A stretch of 64,000 bases of DNA from Chryseobacterium aureum (GTDB lineage: Bacteria > Bacteroidota > Bacteroidia > Flavobacteriales > Weeksellaceae). The position numbers and the translations under genes were made by a program. Shown piece after piece: positions 52,231 through 60,309 of the stretch. Every line of letters starts with the position of its first letter. Position 1 is the stretch's first letter. A model generated the notes under the pieces. It did not search any database. It saw only the letters and a list, made by a program, of their open reading frames with translations, and was not told the origin of the DNA. The stretch spans positions 4,774,001 to 4,838,000 of the forward strand of contig NZ_CP034661.1 in assembly GCF_003971235.1 (NCBI RefSeq). The letters are read 5' to 3'.

Positions 52231-52270
52231 ACCTGAGCAAGTTTCAAAAAGGCTCTCATGGTTAGTTTTT

Positions 52271-52309
52271 CCGGGTGGCATTTGATCATTTCCGTCACCC
52301 GGTTTTATT
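52271..52309 (+). terminator. Terminator after the 102-residue gene
   Basis: CCGGGTG (52271-52277) pairs with CACCCGG (52296-52302) followed by TTTTATTT. It closes the short unit started by the divergent promoter. Confidence 0.65.
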
Positions 52310-52336
52310 TCAAACAAAAAATTAAATCAAAATATT

Positions 52337-52801
52337 ATGGAAAAAAATTTCTTACACAGCTTTAATAATAAAAAGGTTAAGATTAACTGGAATAAGAATC
52401 CTGTAAAAATGGATTTATTCTTTTCATTTCTGACCGTTGATCTGAAAGAGAATACGGATACATTAGGATACTGTAATGGGTGGAGAGAATACCGGAATGA
52501 GGAATATGAACTAATAGTAAAAGGAGGAATTGTTAGCGGATATGGATTATTACTTGACACATTACAATACAGGAAAAATCTAGATAATAAGTATAATAAT
52601 TACGTAAATCCATTTTACTTGTTTGATATAATGACGAATGAAGGAAAAAAATTCTTTATAAATTATTACTCAGATGATATAAGGCAATACTTTGAAGAAA
52701 AAAAAGACCTAATAGAAAACCTGCAGTTGAGAATTATTAAACAAAAGGATGAACTAGAGTTTTCCCAGACATTAATGAAACATTTTGAAGATGAAAACTA
52801 A
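52337..52801 (+). CDS. Hypothetical 154-residue phage protein
   Basis: No family is recognised. The first half is strand-rich (MDLFFSFLTVDLKENTDTLG) and the last 40 residues form a charged helix (KKDLIENLQLRIIKQKDELE) likely to be a coiled coil. It overlaps the next gene by 17 bases. Confidence 0.6.
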   Translation: MEKNFLHSFNNKKVKINWNKNPVKMDLFFSFLTVDLKENTDTLGYCNGWREYRNEEYELIVKGGIVSGYGLLLDTLQYRKNLDNKYNNYVNPFYLFDIMTNEGKKFFINYYSDDIRQYFEEKKDLIENLQLRIIKQKDELEFSQTLMKHFEDEN

Positions 52802-53114
52802 ATACATTAAAGTATCCGTATCGGATCGACTACCGGAAACTGCTGGAAATTATTACATCATCAATAGTATAGGAACTAAACAAATTGAATACTTCAACGG
52901 TAGACGGCTAACAGAATCGTTTATTGAGCCTGAATACTGGCTTCAGGAAGTTCCAGACTATGAGGATGAGATGAAGGAGATGCTGGATGAGTTAATTCAT
53001 GTGAAAGATGACATTCTACAAGCATTAGATCATGCTAATAATTCAGCTGAAGATTATCAATATCTATTTGACAAAGCAAAATCCATTTTAACCAAACTAA
53101 AAACAGAATCATGA
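52785..53114 (+). CDS. Small phage protein with DUF551-like N-terminal half
   Basis: A 109-residue protein. SVSDRLPETAGNYYIINSIG and FIEPEYWLQEVP fit the DUF551 pattern; the C-terminal 45 residues form a coiled coil (DEMKEMLDELIHVKDDILQA). The role is unknown. It overlaps the next gene by 4 bases. Confidence 0.6.
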   Translation: MKMKTKYIKVSVSDRLPETAGNYYIINSIGTKQIEYFNGRRLTESFIEPEYWLQEVPDYEDEMKEMLDELIHVKDDILQALDHANNSAEDYQYLFDKAKSILTKLKTES

Positions 53115-53434
53115 ATCTGGAAGGACGTAAAAGTAATATCTACTTTGATAAAACAGGCAAACAGATACTAGAAGGTGATTTACTACAAGTATTCCATTTT
53201 AGAACAAGAAGAAAAATCTATTACATGTATCAGATTGTAGTTATTGAAAATACGAACGAATTCCCAGTAATGGCATGTAGATCTATTTATTCTGAAAAGC
53301 CACACTATAGACTTTATGTTGTATGTGATAATGAACAAAGGATTTACAAAGATGCAAAGGTAATTTATGAGCGAAATTATCAAAATAAAAGATTGAAAAT
53401 AAAACCAATCAAAGAAGCTACAGAGCTAAAATAA
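53111..53434 (+). CDS. YopX-like small phage protein
   Basis: A 107-residue basic protein. The start FDKTGKQILEGDLLQV resembles the D-x-x-G-K-x-I-x-x-G-D opening of YopX-type phage proteins. Residue content suggests a small beta fold. The function of the family is unknown. Confidence 0.55.
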   Translation: MNLEGRKSNIYFDKTGKQILEGDLLQVFHFRTRRKIYYMYQIVVIENTNEFPVMACRSIYSEKPHYRLYVVCDNEQRIYKDAKVIYERNYQNKRLKIKPIKEATELK

Positions 53435-53546
53435 ACGGAACCGGACCGTTCTACCGGGAAAAATCAAAGATAAAAATCAGTGCAAAAACAGTTCGTAAAA
53501 AACAGCGAACGCACACTCTTTACGTCAAATTTAAAAAATTACAATA

Positions 53547-53861
53547 ATGGAAAACACTAAAACTGGCATTCAACTTATCGCCGAAGAAAGAAAAAGACAA
53601 ATAGAGTCAGAAGGCTAGACTGCTGAACACGACCAAACTCATTCAGAAGGTGAGCTGGCAAATGCCGGTGCTTTATATGCCATGACAGAAGAAATGAGAG
53701 ATTACATTGATATTAAATGGGGTAATGATATGTGGTTAAATTTCTGGCCTTTTGAGCTTAAATGGTTAAAGTTTACACCGAATGACCGAGTGAAACAGCT
53801 TTGTAAAGCGGGCGCAATGATCGCTGCAGAAATTGACAGACTGAATAATTTAGAAAATTAG
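53547..53861 (+). pseudogene. Phage gene with an in-frame amber codon at codon 24
   Basis: One frame runs from ATG 53547 to TAG 53859-53861, interrupted by TAG at 53616-53618. Before it: ENTKTGIQLIAEERKRQIES and EG. After it: TAEHDQTHSEGELANAGALY and on to CKAGAMIAAEIDRLNNLEN. Related phage proteins read ...RQIxxEGWTxEHDxxHxxGELA, so the stop replaces a Trp (TGG to TAG). The rest of the 104-codon frame is intact. Either a recent nonsense mutation, a sequencing error or a suppressed codon. Confidence 0.75.
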
Positions 53862-53863
53862 CC

Positions 53864-54157
53864 ATGAGTCACCAAGAGAAGCAACGCATATTTGATGAGT
53901 ACGCAAAGAGTCAAGGATTTGAAAGCTGGCAAAATTTACTTCACAAAGCACCAGTAAACGAACTACCAAATCACACTTACGAGGCCTGCGATCGCGTCCA
54001 GGAGGAACAGCAGAAGAGAATAGCGGAGAATGCCAGAATGAATTTCCATGATGGGCATTTCAAATCTAACAACAAATTAAAGTATTTCCAGTCAGGAGCC
54101 GATAATCTTACGGTAAGCAAAGACTCTATCATTAATCATGAAAATCTAATCAAATGA
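53864..54157 (+). CDS. Hypothetical 97-residue phage protein
   Basis: A hydrophilic protein starting HQEKQRIFDEYAKSQGFESW. It begins 2 bases after the amber-containing gene and overlaps the methyltransferase gene by 4 bases. No family is recognised. Confidence 0.6.
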   Translation: MSHQEKQRIFDEYAKSQGFESWQNLLHKAPVNELPNHTYEACDRVQEEQQKRIAENARMNFHDGHFKSNNKLKYFQSGADNLTVSKDSIINHENLIK

Positions 54158-54858
54158 AAATACTTAATCTTTATGCCTGCTTAGGAGGAAATAGATACAA
54201 GTGGGATGAAGTAGCTAAGGCTGCAGGAATTGAAATTCAGGTAACAGCTGTTGAATTAGATCCGGAACTTGCAAGATTGTATAAGGAAAGGTTTCCTAAC
54301 GATATTGTGATAGTTGCAGATGCTCATCAATATTTATTAGATCATTACAAAGAGTTTGATTTTATATGGAGTTCGCCGCCATGTCCTACTCATTCTAAGA
54401 TGAAAAAAAGTCAAACAAATAATGGCAATCACAAACCGGAATATCCATCAATGATGCTTTATGAAGAAATTTTGTTCTTATCTCATTTTTTCAAAGGAAA
54501 GTATTGTGTTGAGAATGTAATTCCATATTACGAACCATTGATTGAAGCGCAAAAAAGAGGCAGACATCTGTACTGGTGTAATTTCAAACTTCCAGATAGT
54601 TTAAACGACAGACGGGTGGAAAATTTTATTCATACAAAACTGGATAATCTTTCAAAATTTCATGAGTTTGATTTTAAGATACTCTTGAATTTTAACAGAT
54701 TTACACAATCGGGAAATAAACCAGGTATAAGAATTGAAAAAATAGCCCGAAACCTCGTAGACTATGAAGCTGGAAGAACAATTTTTGAATGTGTATTGCA
54801 AAAAGAGCCTAAACGCATTATTAACAGTCTATTTGATGACGAATATTTGACACTATAA
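54154..54858 (+). CDS. Phage DNA cytosine C5 methyltransferase
   Basis: A 234-residue C5 cytosine methyltransferase. Motif I is NLYACLGGNRYKW (5-17), motif IV is SSPPCPTHSK with the catalytic Cys77, and motif VI is VENV (119-122). The QSGNKPGIRIEKIARNLVDY end gives motifs VIII-X in reduced form. The chain is shorter than restriction-linked enzymes, with a very small target-recognition region. No endonuclease gene is adjacent, so it probably protects phage DNA from host restriction. The target sequence cannot be inferred. Confidence 0.87.
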   Translation: MKILNLYACLGGNRYKWDEVAKAAGIEIQVTAVELDPELARLYKERFPNDIVIVADAHQYLLDHYKEFDFIWSSPPCPTHSKMKKSQTNNGNHKPEYPSMMLYEEILFLSHFFKGKYCVENVIPYYEPLIEAQKRGRHLYWCNFKLPDSLNDRRVENFIHTKLDNLSKFHEFDFKILLNFNRFTQSGNKPGIRIEKIARNLVDYEAGRTIFECVLQKEPKRIINSLFDDEYLTL

Positions 54859-54898
54859 AATTCCTACACTCACTTATTAACCACTAAAAAACAAAACA

Positions 54899-55138
54899 AT
54901 GAATAAAGAGGAGTTAATAGAACAATTTAAATTTCACTACCAGCAGACCGACATAATGGATGCTGAGCTTGCGAAATTATGCAAATTAGAGATTGAGCCA
55001 TTAATCAATGATGGTAAGTATCAAGAGGCAAAGTATGCTGTATATAGATTTTATGGCATTATTGATTTTTCCATAGAAAAAGACATGATACTGGCAAATT
55101 TAAACCAAAGAATAAGAAATAAAATCAGTCATGAATAA
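54899..55138 (+). CDS. Hypothetical 79-residue phage protein
   Basis: An all-helical acidic protein (KEELIEQFKFHYQQTDIMDA). It overlaps the next gene by 8 bases. No family is recognised. Confidence 0.6.
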   Translation: MNKEELIEQFKFHYQQTDIMDAELAKLCKLEIEPLINDGKYQEAKYAVYRFYGIIDFSIEKDMILANLNQRIRNKISHE

Positions 55139-55616
55139 AGACGAATTATTAAAAATATACAGTGCTTATCTGCCGTATGGGCTTTTGATCGAAACCCGAA
55201 CAGATGAAGAAATTAAAACAGAAGGAAGCTATATATCAAAACTTACAGGTGTTGATCATTTAGGATTACACGATGAATTTGCGAATTGTTGGGAATTCGA
55301 AGTACGGCCTATTCTCTACGATCTATCCTATTTAACCAAGGAGATAGAGCATGGAGGGGAAAAGTTTGTGCCGATTGTAGAACTTTTGAAAATTAAATAC
55401 CCAAATCAAAAAGGAAGATATGCTACAACTGAATATTCAACTTTCGGCTATCCATTCGCTTGTTTTAGTGTAGATGCTGGAAAACAAATCAAAGTCAACA
55501 CTTCCTATTTACTAGAAGAACCCTTTTGGATTTTCCAAAAAATTACAGAATGGCATTTCAACGCCTTCAACCTCCCTGAAGACCAGTTTATCAACAAAGC
55601 AACTTTAAAACAATGA
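55131..55616 (+). CDS. Hypothetical 161-residue phage protein
   Basis: A protein starting NKDELLKIYSAYLPYGLLIE with a Tyr/Phe-rich second half (TTEYSTFGYPFACFSVDAGK). Proteins of this look recur in Bacteroidota prophages, but I know no function. Confidence 0.6.
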   Translation: MNKDELLKIYSAYLPYGLLIETRTDEEIKTEGSYISKLTGVDHLGLHDEFANCWEFEVRPILYDLSYLTKEIEHGGEKFVPIVELLKIKYPNQKGRYATTEYSTFGYPFACFSVDAGKQIKVNTSYLLEEPFWIFQKITEWHFNAFNLPEDQFINKATLKQ

Positions 55617-55693
55617 AACCAAGGTTCAAAAAAAACAGTCAAATAATAATTTTTGACAAAAGAATAAGAAAATACATAATCAAGCAACTTTAA
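55613..55693 (+). CDS. Very short basic reading frame (26 residues)
   Basis: The ATG overlaps the stop of the previous gene (ATGA) and the frame encodes KPRFKKNSQIIIFDKRIRKY plus five residues. Coupling and basic composition are suggestive, but the length makes this doubtful. Confidence 0.3.
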   Translation: MKPRFKKNSQIIIFDKRIRKYIIKQL

Positions 55694-55711
55694 CCAATAA
55701 ATAATAAATCA

Positions 55712-56011
55712 ATGGAATACTCAAAAGCAAAAGAAATTTACCAAAAAGCAATTGATACATGGGGAGAAAAAGCCCAGTTAGAAATGCTACAAGAAGAAAG
55801 CACTGAATTAGCGCTTGCCACAAGAAAGTATGTAAGAATGCCTAATAACGATAACATGACTGCTCTGGCTTCGGAAGTGGCAGATGTTAAAATAATGCTT
55901 GAGCAATTAGTAATTATGGTTCCAGATATTATACACATGTCAAATGACTGGTACGATATTAAGATGGAAAGACTTGATAAAAGATTAAATGCAAAGAGTT
56001 TTGAAGATTAA
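55712..56011 (+). CDS. MazG-like nucleotide pyrophosphohydrolase family protein
   Basis: A 99-residue single MazG-type domain. QLEMLQEESTELALATRKY carries the E-E-x-x-E metal ligands and ALASEVADVKIMLEQL the second E-x-x-D pair. All-alpha NTP pyrophosphohydrolases hydrolyse (d)NTPs and may act on ppGpp; in phages they are thought to tune host nucleotide or stress pools. A weak hairpin follows at 56016-56035. Confidence 0.78.
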   Translation: MEYSKAKEIYQKAIDTWGEKAQLEMLQEESTELALATRKYVRMPNNDNMTALASEVADVKIMLEQLVIMVPDIIHMSNDWYDIKMERLDKRLNAKSFED

Positions 56012-56052
56012 CCCCGTGCCATCTTAGGGTGGCGCTTTAAAAGAAAAAAATT

Positions 56053-56328
56053 ATGTACAATAAAAAAGATTTAACAAGATTGGGATTTCATGATTACGAC
56101 AGAGAAAGCTCAGAAAAATATATTGAAATGGATTTTAAGACTTTTTCTGTGAATGTCTTCCAGTGGGTATTGAAATCTTCTAAAAAAGAAATGAAGCCCT
56201 CTAAATGTGTTGTGCGCGTTTCCGGAAGGCCTGAAGACAAAGAAAAGGTTTTCTCAATGTGTGATTTGATTTGTAAGCAGCTTGACCTTGGAGAATGGGA
56301 TGGCAGAAAAACAGTAAGAGTATCATGA
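56053..56328 (+). CDS. Hypothetical 91-residue phage protein
   Basis: A basic small protein with a strand-helix pattern (SKCVVRVSGRPEDKEKVFSM). It may bind nucleic acid. It overlaps the next gene by 4 bases (ATGA). Confidence 0.6.
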   Translation: MYNKKDLTRLGFHDYDRESSEKYIEMDFKTFSVNVFQWVLKSSKKEMKPSKCVVRVSGRPEDKEKVFSMCDLICKQLDLGEWDGRKTVRVS

Positions 56329-56708
56329 TAGCACCACAAGAACTAAAAATAGGAAGCCTCGTTTATATTCCGGAGACTGGCCAGATTCTCCCAATAACTG
56401 CCATTAACATGGATTTAGGAGTAATTGTAAACAGATCATTACGAATGCTATCATATAACGAAATAGAGCCTATAGAGCTAACAGAAGACTGGCTTTTGAA
56501 GCTGAGTTTCGAGAAAAAAGAAGTTTATGTGGCTGGTGTTATGTATGATGGTTGGTTGAATTTCTCGTTTCACCTGGACATTAATCATATTAAAAACACT
56601 TTCTTCTATCATTGGATGGGTGGCAATATTGAAATCAAATACGTCCACCAACTTCAAAATATCTATTTTGCCCTTACCGGGGAAGAACTAATAAAAGAAC
56701 AGAGATGA
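56325..56708 (+). CDS. Hypothetical 127-residue phage protein
   Basis: The start at 56325 (MIAPQELKIGSLVYIPETGQ) gives an ATGA overlap with the previous gene; an upstream frame extension to 56295 has no good support. Proteins opening with ELKIGNLVY are common in flavobacterial prophages and have no known role. Confidence 0.65.
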   Translation: MIAPQELKIGSLVYIPETGQILPITAINMDLGVIVNRSLRMLSYNEIEPIELTEDWLLKLSFEKKEVYVAGVMYDGWLNFSFHLDINHIKNTFFYHWMGGNIEIKYVHQLQNIYFALTGEELIKEQR

Positions 56709-57160
56709 AAAATTTACAACTCGATTTAAATAAAAGGCTCCTTATTGTGGAGACAACAGCGGTGGATTTAGCAGTCTCAATGCTAATAGGAGACTTCTTT
56801 CCTGAGTATGAACTTGAGTTAATTTGCAAAGGCTCAGATCTTACTGAGGATATTGCGAAGGGATTAGTTAATGGAATGTATCCGGAACACTATGTATTAT
56901 CAACTGGTGTTTCACAATTATATAGATCAGGAATAGCAACATACATAGGAAATCCTTTAAAAGCTTTTATAGAGCAGATAAAATTTAATGGTTTTTTCTG
57001 GGATAATCCCAACGGAGAAGAGCCTATAAAAGAATATTATAAAAAAGATACACCAATTGAAATTTGGGAAAAAGATTTTTTAATTGATCATGGAGAATGG
57101 CAGGAAGCCGAATCCAAGACCTTCAGCCCTGAGAAATGTATAATCTTTGAAATACTATGA
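56705..57160 (+). CDS. Hypothetical 151-residue phage protein
   Basis: A soluble acidic protein (LIVETTAVDLAVSMLIGDFF near the start, Trp-rich tail). No family is recognised. It is coupled to both neighbours by 4-base overlaps. Confidence 0.6.
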   Translation: MKNLQLDLNKRLLIVETTAVDLAVSMLIGDFFPEYELELICKGSDLTEDIAKGLVNGMYPEHYVLSTGVSQLYRSGIATYIGNPLKAFIEQIKFNGFFWDNPNGEEPIKEYYKKDTPIEIWEKDFLIDHGEWQEAESKTFSPEKCIIFEIL

Positions 57161-57321
57161 TAACAATTGTAAATTACTTTAGAAGCTTATTTTGTAAGCA
57201 TGATTTTATTATCGATGAAAAGCACTGTAACAGGTCTATTAATTTTTCAAATAGGTCCGGGTTAAGAGTGTCGATGATTTGTAAAAAATGTGGCTATAAT
57301 AGATCATTTTGGAAATTTTAA
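57157..57321 (+). CDS. Small zinc-ribbon-like phage protein (54 residues)
   Basis: The ATG overlaps the previous stop (ATGA). The protein reads MITIVNYFRSLFCKHDFIID then a basic middle and ICKKCGYNRSFWKF. The CKH and CKKC pairs are likely metal ligands. Small proteins of this form recur in Bacteroidota phages. Too short to be picked by a length-limited gene search. Confidence 0.65.
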   Translation: MITIVNYFRSLFCKHDFIIDEKHCNRSINFSNRSGLRVSMICKKCGYNRSFWKF

Positions 57322-57340
57322 TATTTGAAATAGTGTAAAT

Positions 57341-57607
57341 ATGAAAGGTAATCACAAAATAATTTACCAAGTATCAACAGATGATGGCATGGGAGGCGAA
57401 AGGAATATGGGTTTTGCTGCCGGCAATGAATCAGACATAAAAACTTACTATGAGCCTTACAAACCATATAAGGAAGCAGATATATATTTGCGAAAAATAG
57501 AAGTTAATATTGTAACTGGGGAAATGGCAGAAAATATTCAAATTCTTAATCAAGAAAAGATCCGGCTTGAATCCAGATTGAAACAGATAAATGATGAATT
57601 GAAGTAA
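57341..57607 (+). CDS. Hypothetical 88-residue phage protein
   Basis: Two parts: an N-terminal strand region (HKIIYQVSTDDGMGGERNMG) and a C-terminal coiled coil (NIQILNQEKIRLESRLKQIN). No family is recognised. Confidence 0.6.
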   Translation: MKGNHKIIYQVSTDDGMGGERNMGFAAGNESDIKTYYEPYKPYKEADIYLRKIEVNIVTGEMAENIQILNQEKIRLESRLKQINDELK

Positions 57608-57646
57608 TTACGGAAACCCACAACAGAAAATCTGTATCTTTACTCC

Positions 57647-57856
57647 ATGGAAGAAATAGAAGAGAAGTTTTACCAGCTAGTAAAGGAGCAGCACAAAAGA
57701 ACAGGTGGGGCCAACGGACTTAGCACATATCTTGTTGATGAAAAATTAGGAATAAGTCATTCTGAAATGAGAGAAGCTATTGAAAATCTTTTGAAGAAAA
57801 ATAAAATAGCAAAGCTCAAACATTTGAACGGAACTAGCTACACGCTGCCAAAATAA
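57647..57856 (+). CDS. Small winged-helix-like phage protein
   Basis: A 69-residue protein with helices and a HTH-like segment (STYLVDEKLGISHSEMREAI) followed by a short hairpin (KIAKLKHLNGTSYTLPK). It may be a DNA-binding regulator. A near -7 element (TATCTTTA) precedes it. Confidence 0.6.
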   Translation: MEEIEEKFYQLVKEQHKRTGGANGLSTYLVDEKLGISHSEMREAIENLLKKNKIAKLKHLNGTSYTLPK

Positions 57857-57862
57857 AAACTT

Positions 57863-58330
57863 ATGATTAGTCACAGAATACAATATGAATTAGAAAAACA
57901 AGAATTAGAAGCTACTGAAATTATGTTGGGAACTTGGATTTTTGATGAGTTTATAAAAGAAAGAGAAGCTGAAGAATTGCAAAAGTTTGATGATTTAGAA
58001 GATTTTACTTTTTTAGGTATAAGAGTGACTCAATCGAATATATTAAATCCAACAGAAATTAAAATCTACAGAAAAGATCAATTTGGATTGAACAAAATTA
58101 ACCATTCTCTTCATGATTTTGTACAGGCGACAAAAATGTTTTCAGACACGGTTGCTATGTTTTCTCCGTTAGCAATAGTCACAAGAAGATATACTAATGA
58201 AGATGATTTTAATTCAAACTATTTACTACTAAACGAAATTCCTAAAAAGCAATACAAACCTCTTATTAAGATGCTGAAAGTTGGATTTGATATTAGGTCT
58301 GCAATATCCACACTAAAAGAGACATTTTAA
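57863..58330 (+). CDS. Hypothetical 155-residue phage protein
   Basis: An acidic protein beginning SHRIQYELEKQELEATEIML, with a helical C-terminus. No family is recognised. It ends the rightward early block, followed by a terminator. Confidence 0.6.
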   Translation: MISHRIQYELEKQELEATEIMLGTWIFDEFIKEREAEELQKFDDLEDFTFLGIRVTQSNILNPTEIKIYRKDQFGLNKINHSLHDFVQATKMFSDTVAMFSPLAIVTRRYTNEDDFNSNYLLLNEIPKKQYKPLIKMLKVGFDIRSAISTLKETF

Positions 58331-58335
58331 ATAAA

Positions 58336-58362
58336 GCCCCTGAATTTACAGGGGTATTTTTA
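58336..58362 (+). terminator. Terminator of the rightward early block
   Basis: CCCCTG pairs with CAGGGG around AATTTA, followed by TATTTTTATAA. It overlaps the stop codon of the convergent leftward HTH frame. Confidence 0.75.
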
Positions 58363-58560
58363 TAATTCTGATATTTCTTTTATTGATTTTTGGCAGTATT
58401 TAAGTAATGAATGAAAGTCTTCATCAAGAAATTTATTCGACCTGTATTCCTTTATTTTATCGTACACTACACTTTGGCTTTTGCCAATTATTTCACCTAC
58501 CTTTTTTGCTGAAATACCTAAATTATTAATAAGGCGGATTGTTTTTTCATGATTAGTCAG
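58360..58560 (-). CDS. HTH reading frame lacking an ATG, directly after an in-frame UGA
   Basis: Sixty-six sense codons before TAA (58360-58362). The protein LTNHEKTIRLINNLGISAKK continues VGEIIGKSQSVVYDKIKEYR and ends in IKEISEL, a clear lambda-repressor-like HTH. There is no ATG, GTG or TTG in frame before the HTH core; the first codon after the UGA of the upstream gene is CTG. It is in the same frame as that gene. It could start at CTG, be reached by readthrough, or be the second half of an interrupted gene. Confidence 0.5.
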   Translation of the reverse strand: MTNHEKTIRLINNLGISAKKVGEIIGKSQSVVYDKIKEYRSNKFLDEDFHSLLKYCQKSIKEISEL

Positions 58561-58809
58561 TCATTGCTTTGTAATCCATTGACTCAAAGGCATGCCAATA
58601 CTTTCCAATTCATCATTTGTCCAATCTTGTAATTCATCATCAATATAAGGAGCAAGTTCATATTCGTCTTTAACACCATTTGTTTCATCTAAGTCATAAG
58701 TGTTTAGAGAATTGTAAAAAGCGAAAGCTTCATTGAGAGTTTTAGAAGAATAAATTTCCGATGAACCATTGTCTTTTTTATTGATAGTTACTTTATAAGT
58801 TCTTTTCAT
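58561..58809 (-). CDS. Acidic 82-residue leftward phage protein
   Basis: A protein starting MKRTYKVTINKKDNGSSEIY with an acidic second half (DDELQDWTNDELESIGMPLS). Its UGA stop abuts the in-frame HTH segment. The acidic-plus-HTH combination would resemble small regulators. No family is recognised for this part. It lies alone on the minus strand here, convergent with the early block. Confidence 0.6.
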   Translation of the reverse strand: MKRTYKVTINKKDNGSSEIYSSKTLNEAFAFYNSLNTYDLDETNGVKDEYELAPYIDDELQDWTNDELESIGMPLSQWITKQ

Positions 58810-59031
58810 ATCGTTTGATTTTAATTGTTAAACTTTCTTGTTATTTTGATACTGTAAATGTATAACTAAATTTAATATCACGCAAATAATTACGTGAAAA
58901 ATATTACAATTTATTTCAATTATAAATAAGTTAGACTACTAAATAAAAATTGTTAGAATTGTAAAAAAAAATTGTTAGAGGTATTGTTTTATCACTTTAC
59001 TATTCGTAACTTTACTGTAAAGCAGTTGGAA

Positions 59032-59592
59032 ATGAAGAGGTTGAAGCCAAATAATTGCACGGTTTGTGGTAAATATTTTATGCCGTCTAGGATAGGTCAG
59101 GAAGTATGTGGATGGAGCTGTGCAATTGCTCTTGGCAAATCAAATATTCAAAAGCAAAACTCTAAGGCTTGGCAGAAAGAGAAGATGATTAGGAAGGAGA
59201 AGCTGAAGACACACAAGGATTGGATACAAGACCTGCAAAAAGACTTCAATACATTTATTCGACTAAGAGATAGGGATCAGCCTTGTATAAGCTGTGGAAC
59301 TACGAGAGTGGATATTAAATACGACGCAGGGCATTTTTGGACTACAGGGGGCTTCCCGAATGTGAGATTTGACGAAGACAATGTTCATAAGCAATGTAGT
59401 AATAATTGCAACTTTAAAAAGTCCGGGAATATTAATGAGTATCGTCCGAGGCTTGTTGAAAAAATAGGAATTGAAAGATTCGAGGCTTTAGAGTTCAGAG
59501 CGAGAAATGGAGTTTTGAAACTGTCAATTCCAGAGATAAAAGAAAAGATTGAGTATTACCGTAAAAGGATTAAAGAACTTAAAACAAAATAA
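59032..59592 (+). CDS. NinG-like phage recombination protein
   Basis: A 186-residue basic protein from MKRLKPNNCTVCGKYF. It has an N-terminal zinc-ribbon pair (CTVC and CGWSC), a lysine-rich helix, then CISCGTTRVDIKYDAGHFWT and QCSNNC, the signature of NinG (Rap), which acts on Holliday junctions in recombination. An in-frame ATG at 58972 adds 20 atypical residues. It lies at the late end of the early region, as ninG does in lambdoid phages. Confidence 0.87.
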   Translation: MKRLKPNNCTVCGKYFMPSRIGQEVCGWSCAIALGKSNIQKQNSKAWQKEKMIRKEKLKTHKDWIQDLQKDFNTFIRLRDRDQPCISCGTTRVDIKYDAGHFWTTGGFPNVRFDEDNVHKQCSNNCNFKKSGNINEYRPRLVEKIGIERFEALEFRARNGVLKLSIPEIKEKIEYYRKRIKELKTK

Positions 59593-59593
59593 T

Positions 59594-59908
59594 ATGGGAG
59601 TAGATTATTACGCACATTCAGGTATAGGGTTCATGGTTAGAACCCCAAAGGAATTTGATGATGAAGAAGAATTTGATTTTTTTGGGTATCTAGACAAAGT
59701 TCTCCAGGATTCAGGATATGTGTTTTTTGAAACAGGAGAGGGGGCTTACACAGGAGAGGATAATGACTATTACGTAGCACTGTCTGACTTTCATCCTGTT
59801 AATGATTTAGCAGAAAGAGCAAATGATTTGAAAAACTATTTAATTGAACATGACTTGATTGATCCTACAGATGATTATGATCTTGTAGGAGGTTTGGAAG
59901 TGTGCTAG
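59594..59908 (+). CDS. Acidic 104-residue phage protein
   Basis: The start MGVDYYAHSGIGFMVRTPKE at 59594 is 1 base after the ninG stop. The protein is strongly acidic (many Asp/Glu). Small proteins with this opening recur in phage genomes; function unknown. Confidence 0.65.
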   Translation: MGVDYYAHSGIGFMVRTPKEFDDEEEFDFFGYLDKVLQDSGYVFFETGEGAYTGEDNDYYVALSDFHPVNDLAERANDLKNYLIEHDLIDPTDDYDLVGGLEVC

Positions 59909-59931
59909 ATATGATTAATTGATGTTTAATT

Positions 59932-60003
59932 ACCAAGCACAGATGATGAGTGCAGAGGGGGTTGAGAGATGGAAGATGAAGGAGGGTGCTTGGTGTTTTT
60001 TTT
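59932..60003 (+). terminator. Long-loop hairpin with purine-rich loop and T tract
   Basis: ACCAAGCAC (59932-59940) pairs perfectly with GTGCTTGGT (59986-59994), leaving a 45-base loop that is almost all A and G, followed by nine or more T. It probably ends the ninG-acidic protein unit, but the loop may have a role of its own. Confidence 0.55.
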
Positions 60004-60026
60004 AAAAAAAGTAAAAATATTGTAAA

Positions 60027-60257
60027 ATGGCAGACAGGACATCAGCTGAAATTTTTGGGATTATTTTCGAGAAATTAGCAAGTAAGCCAACAGAAGACAA
60101 TAAGGAATTAGCAAAAGAATTGTTCGAGAAGTGTAGTGATTATGATTTTTCATATTCGCAAATGGAAATAGATGATTCTTTAATAATTCTTGGTTTGGCA
60201 AAAATTGGAATAGATGAACGTTATCCAGAAGATGGAGAATGTATTGTTTATAATTGA
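60027..60257 (+). CDS. Hypothetical 76-residue phage protein
   Basis: A soluble protein with a C-terminal segment LGLAKIGIDERYPEDGE that resembles the ALLEIGFKQLYPERSPE of the 68-residue gene at 60860, so the two may be distant paralogues flanking the RNA locus. No family is recognised. Confidence 0.6.
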   Translation: MADRTSAEIFGIIFEKLASKPTEDNKELAKELFEKCSDYDFSYSQMEIDDSLIILGLAKIGIDERYPEDGECIVYN

Positions 60258-60309
60258 ATTAAAACGTTATGCTAGCATATAGGTAATGCGATAAAAAAAG
60301 AAATGAGTT

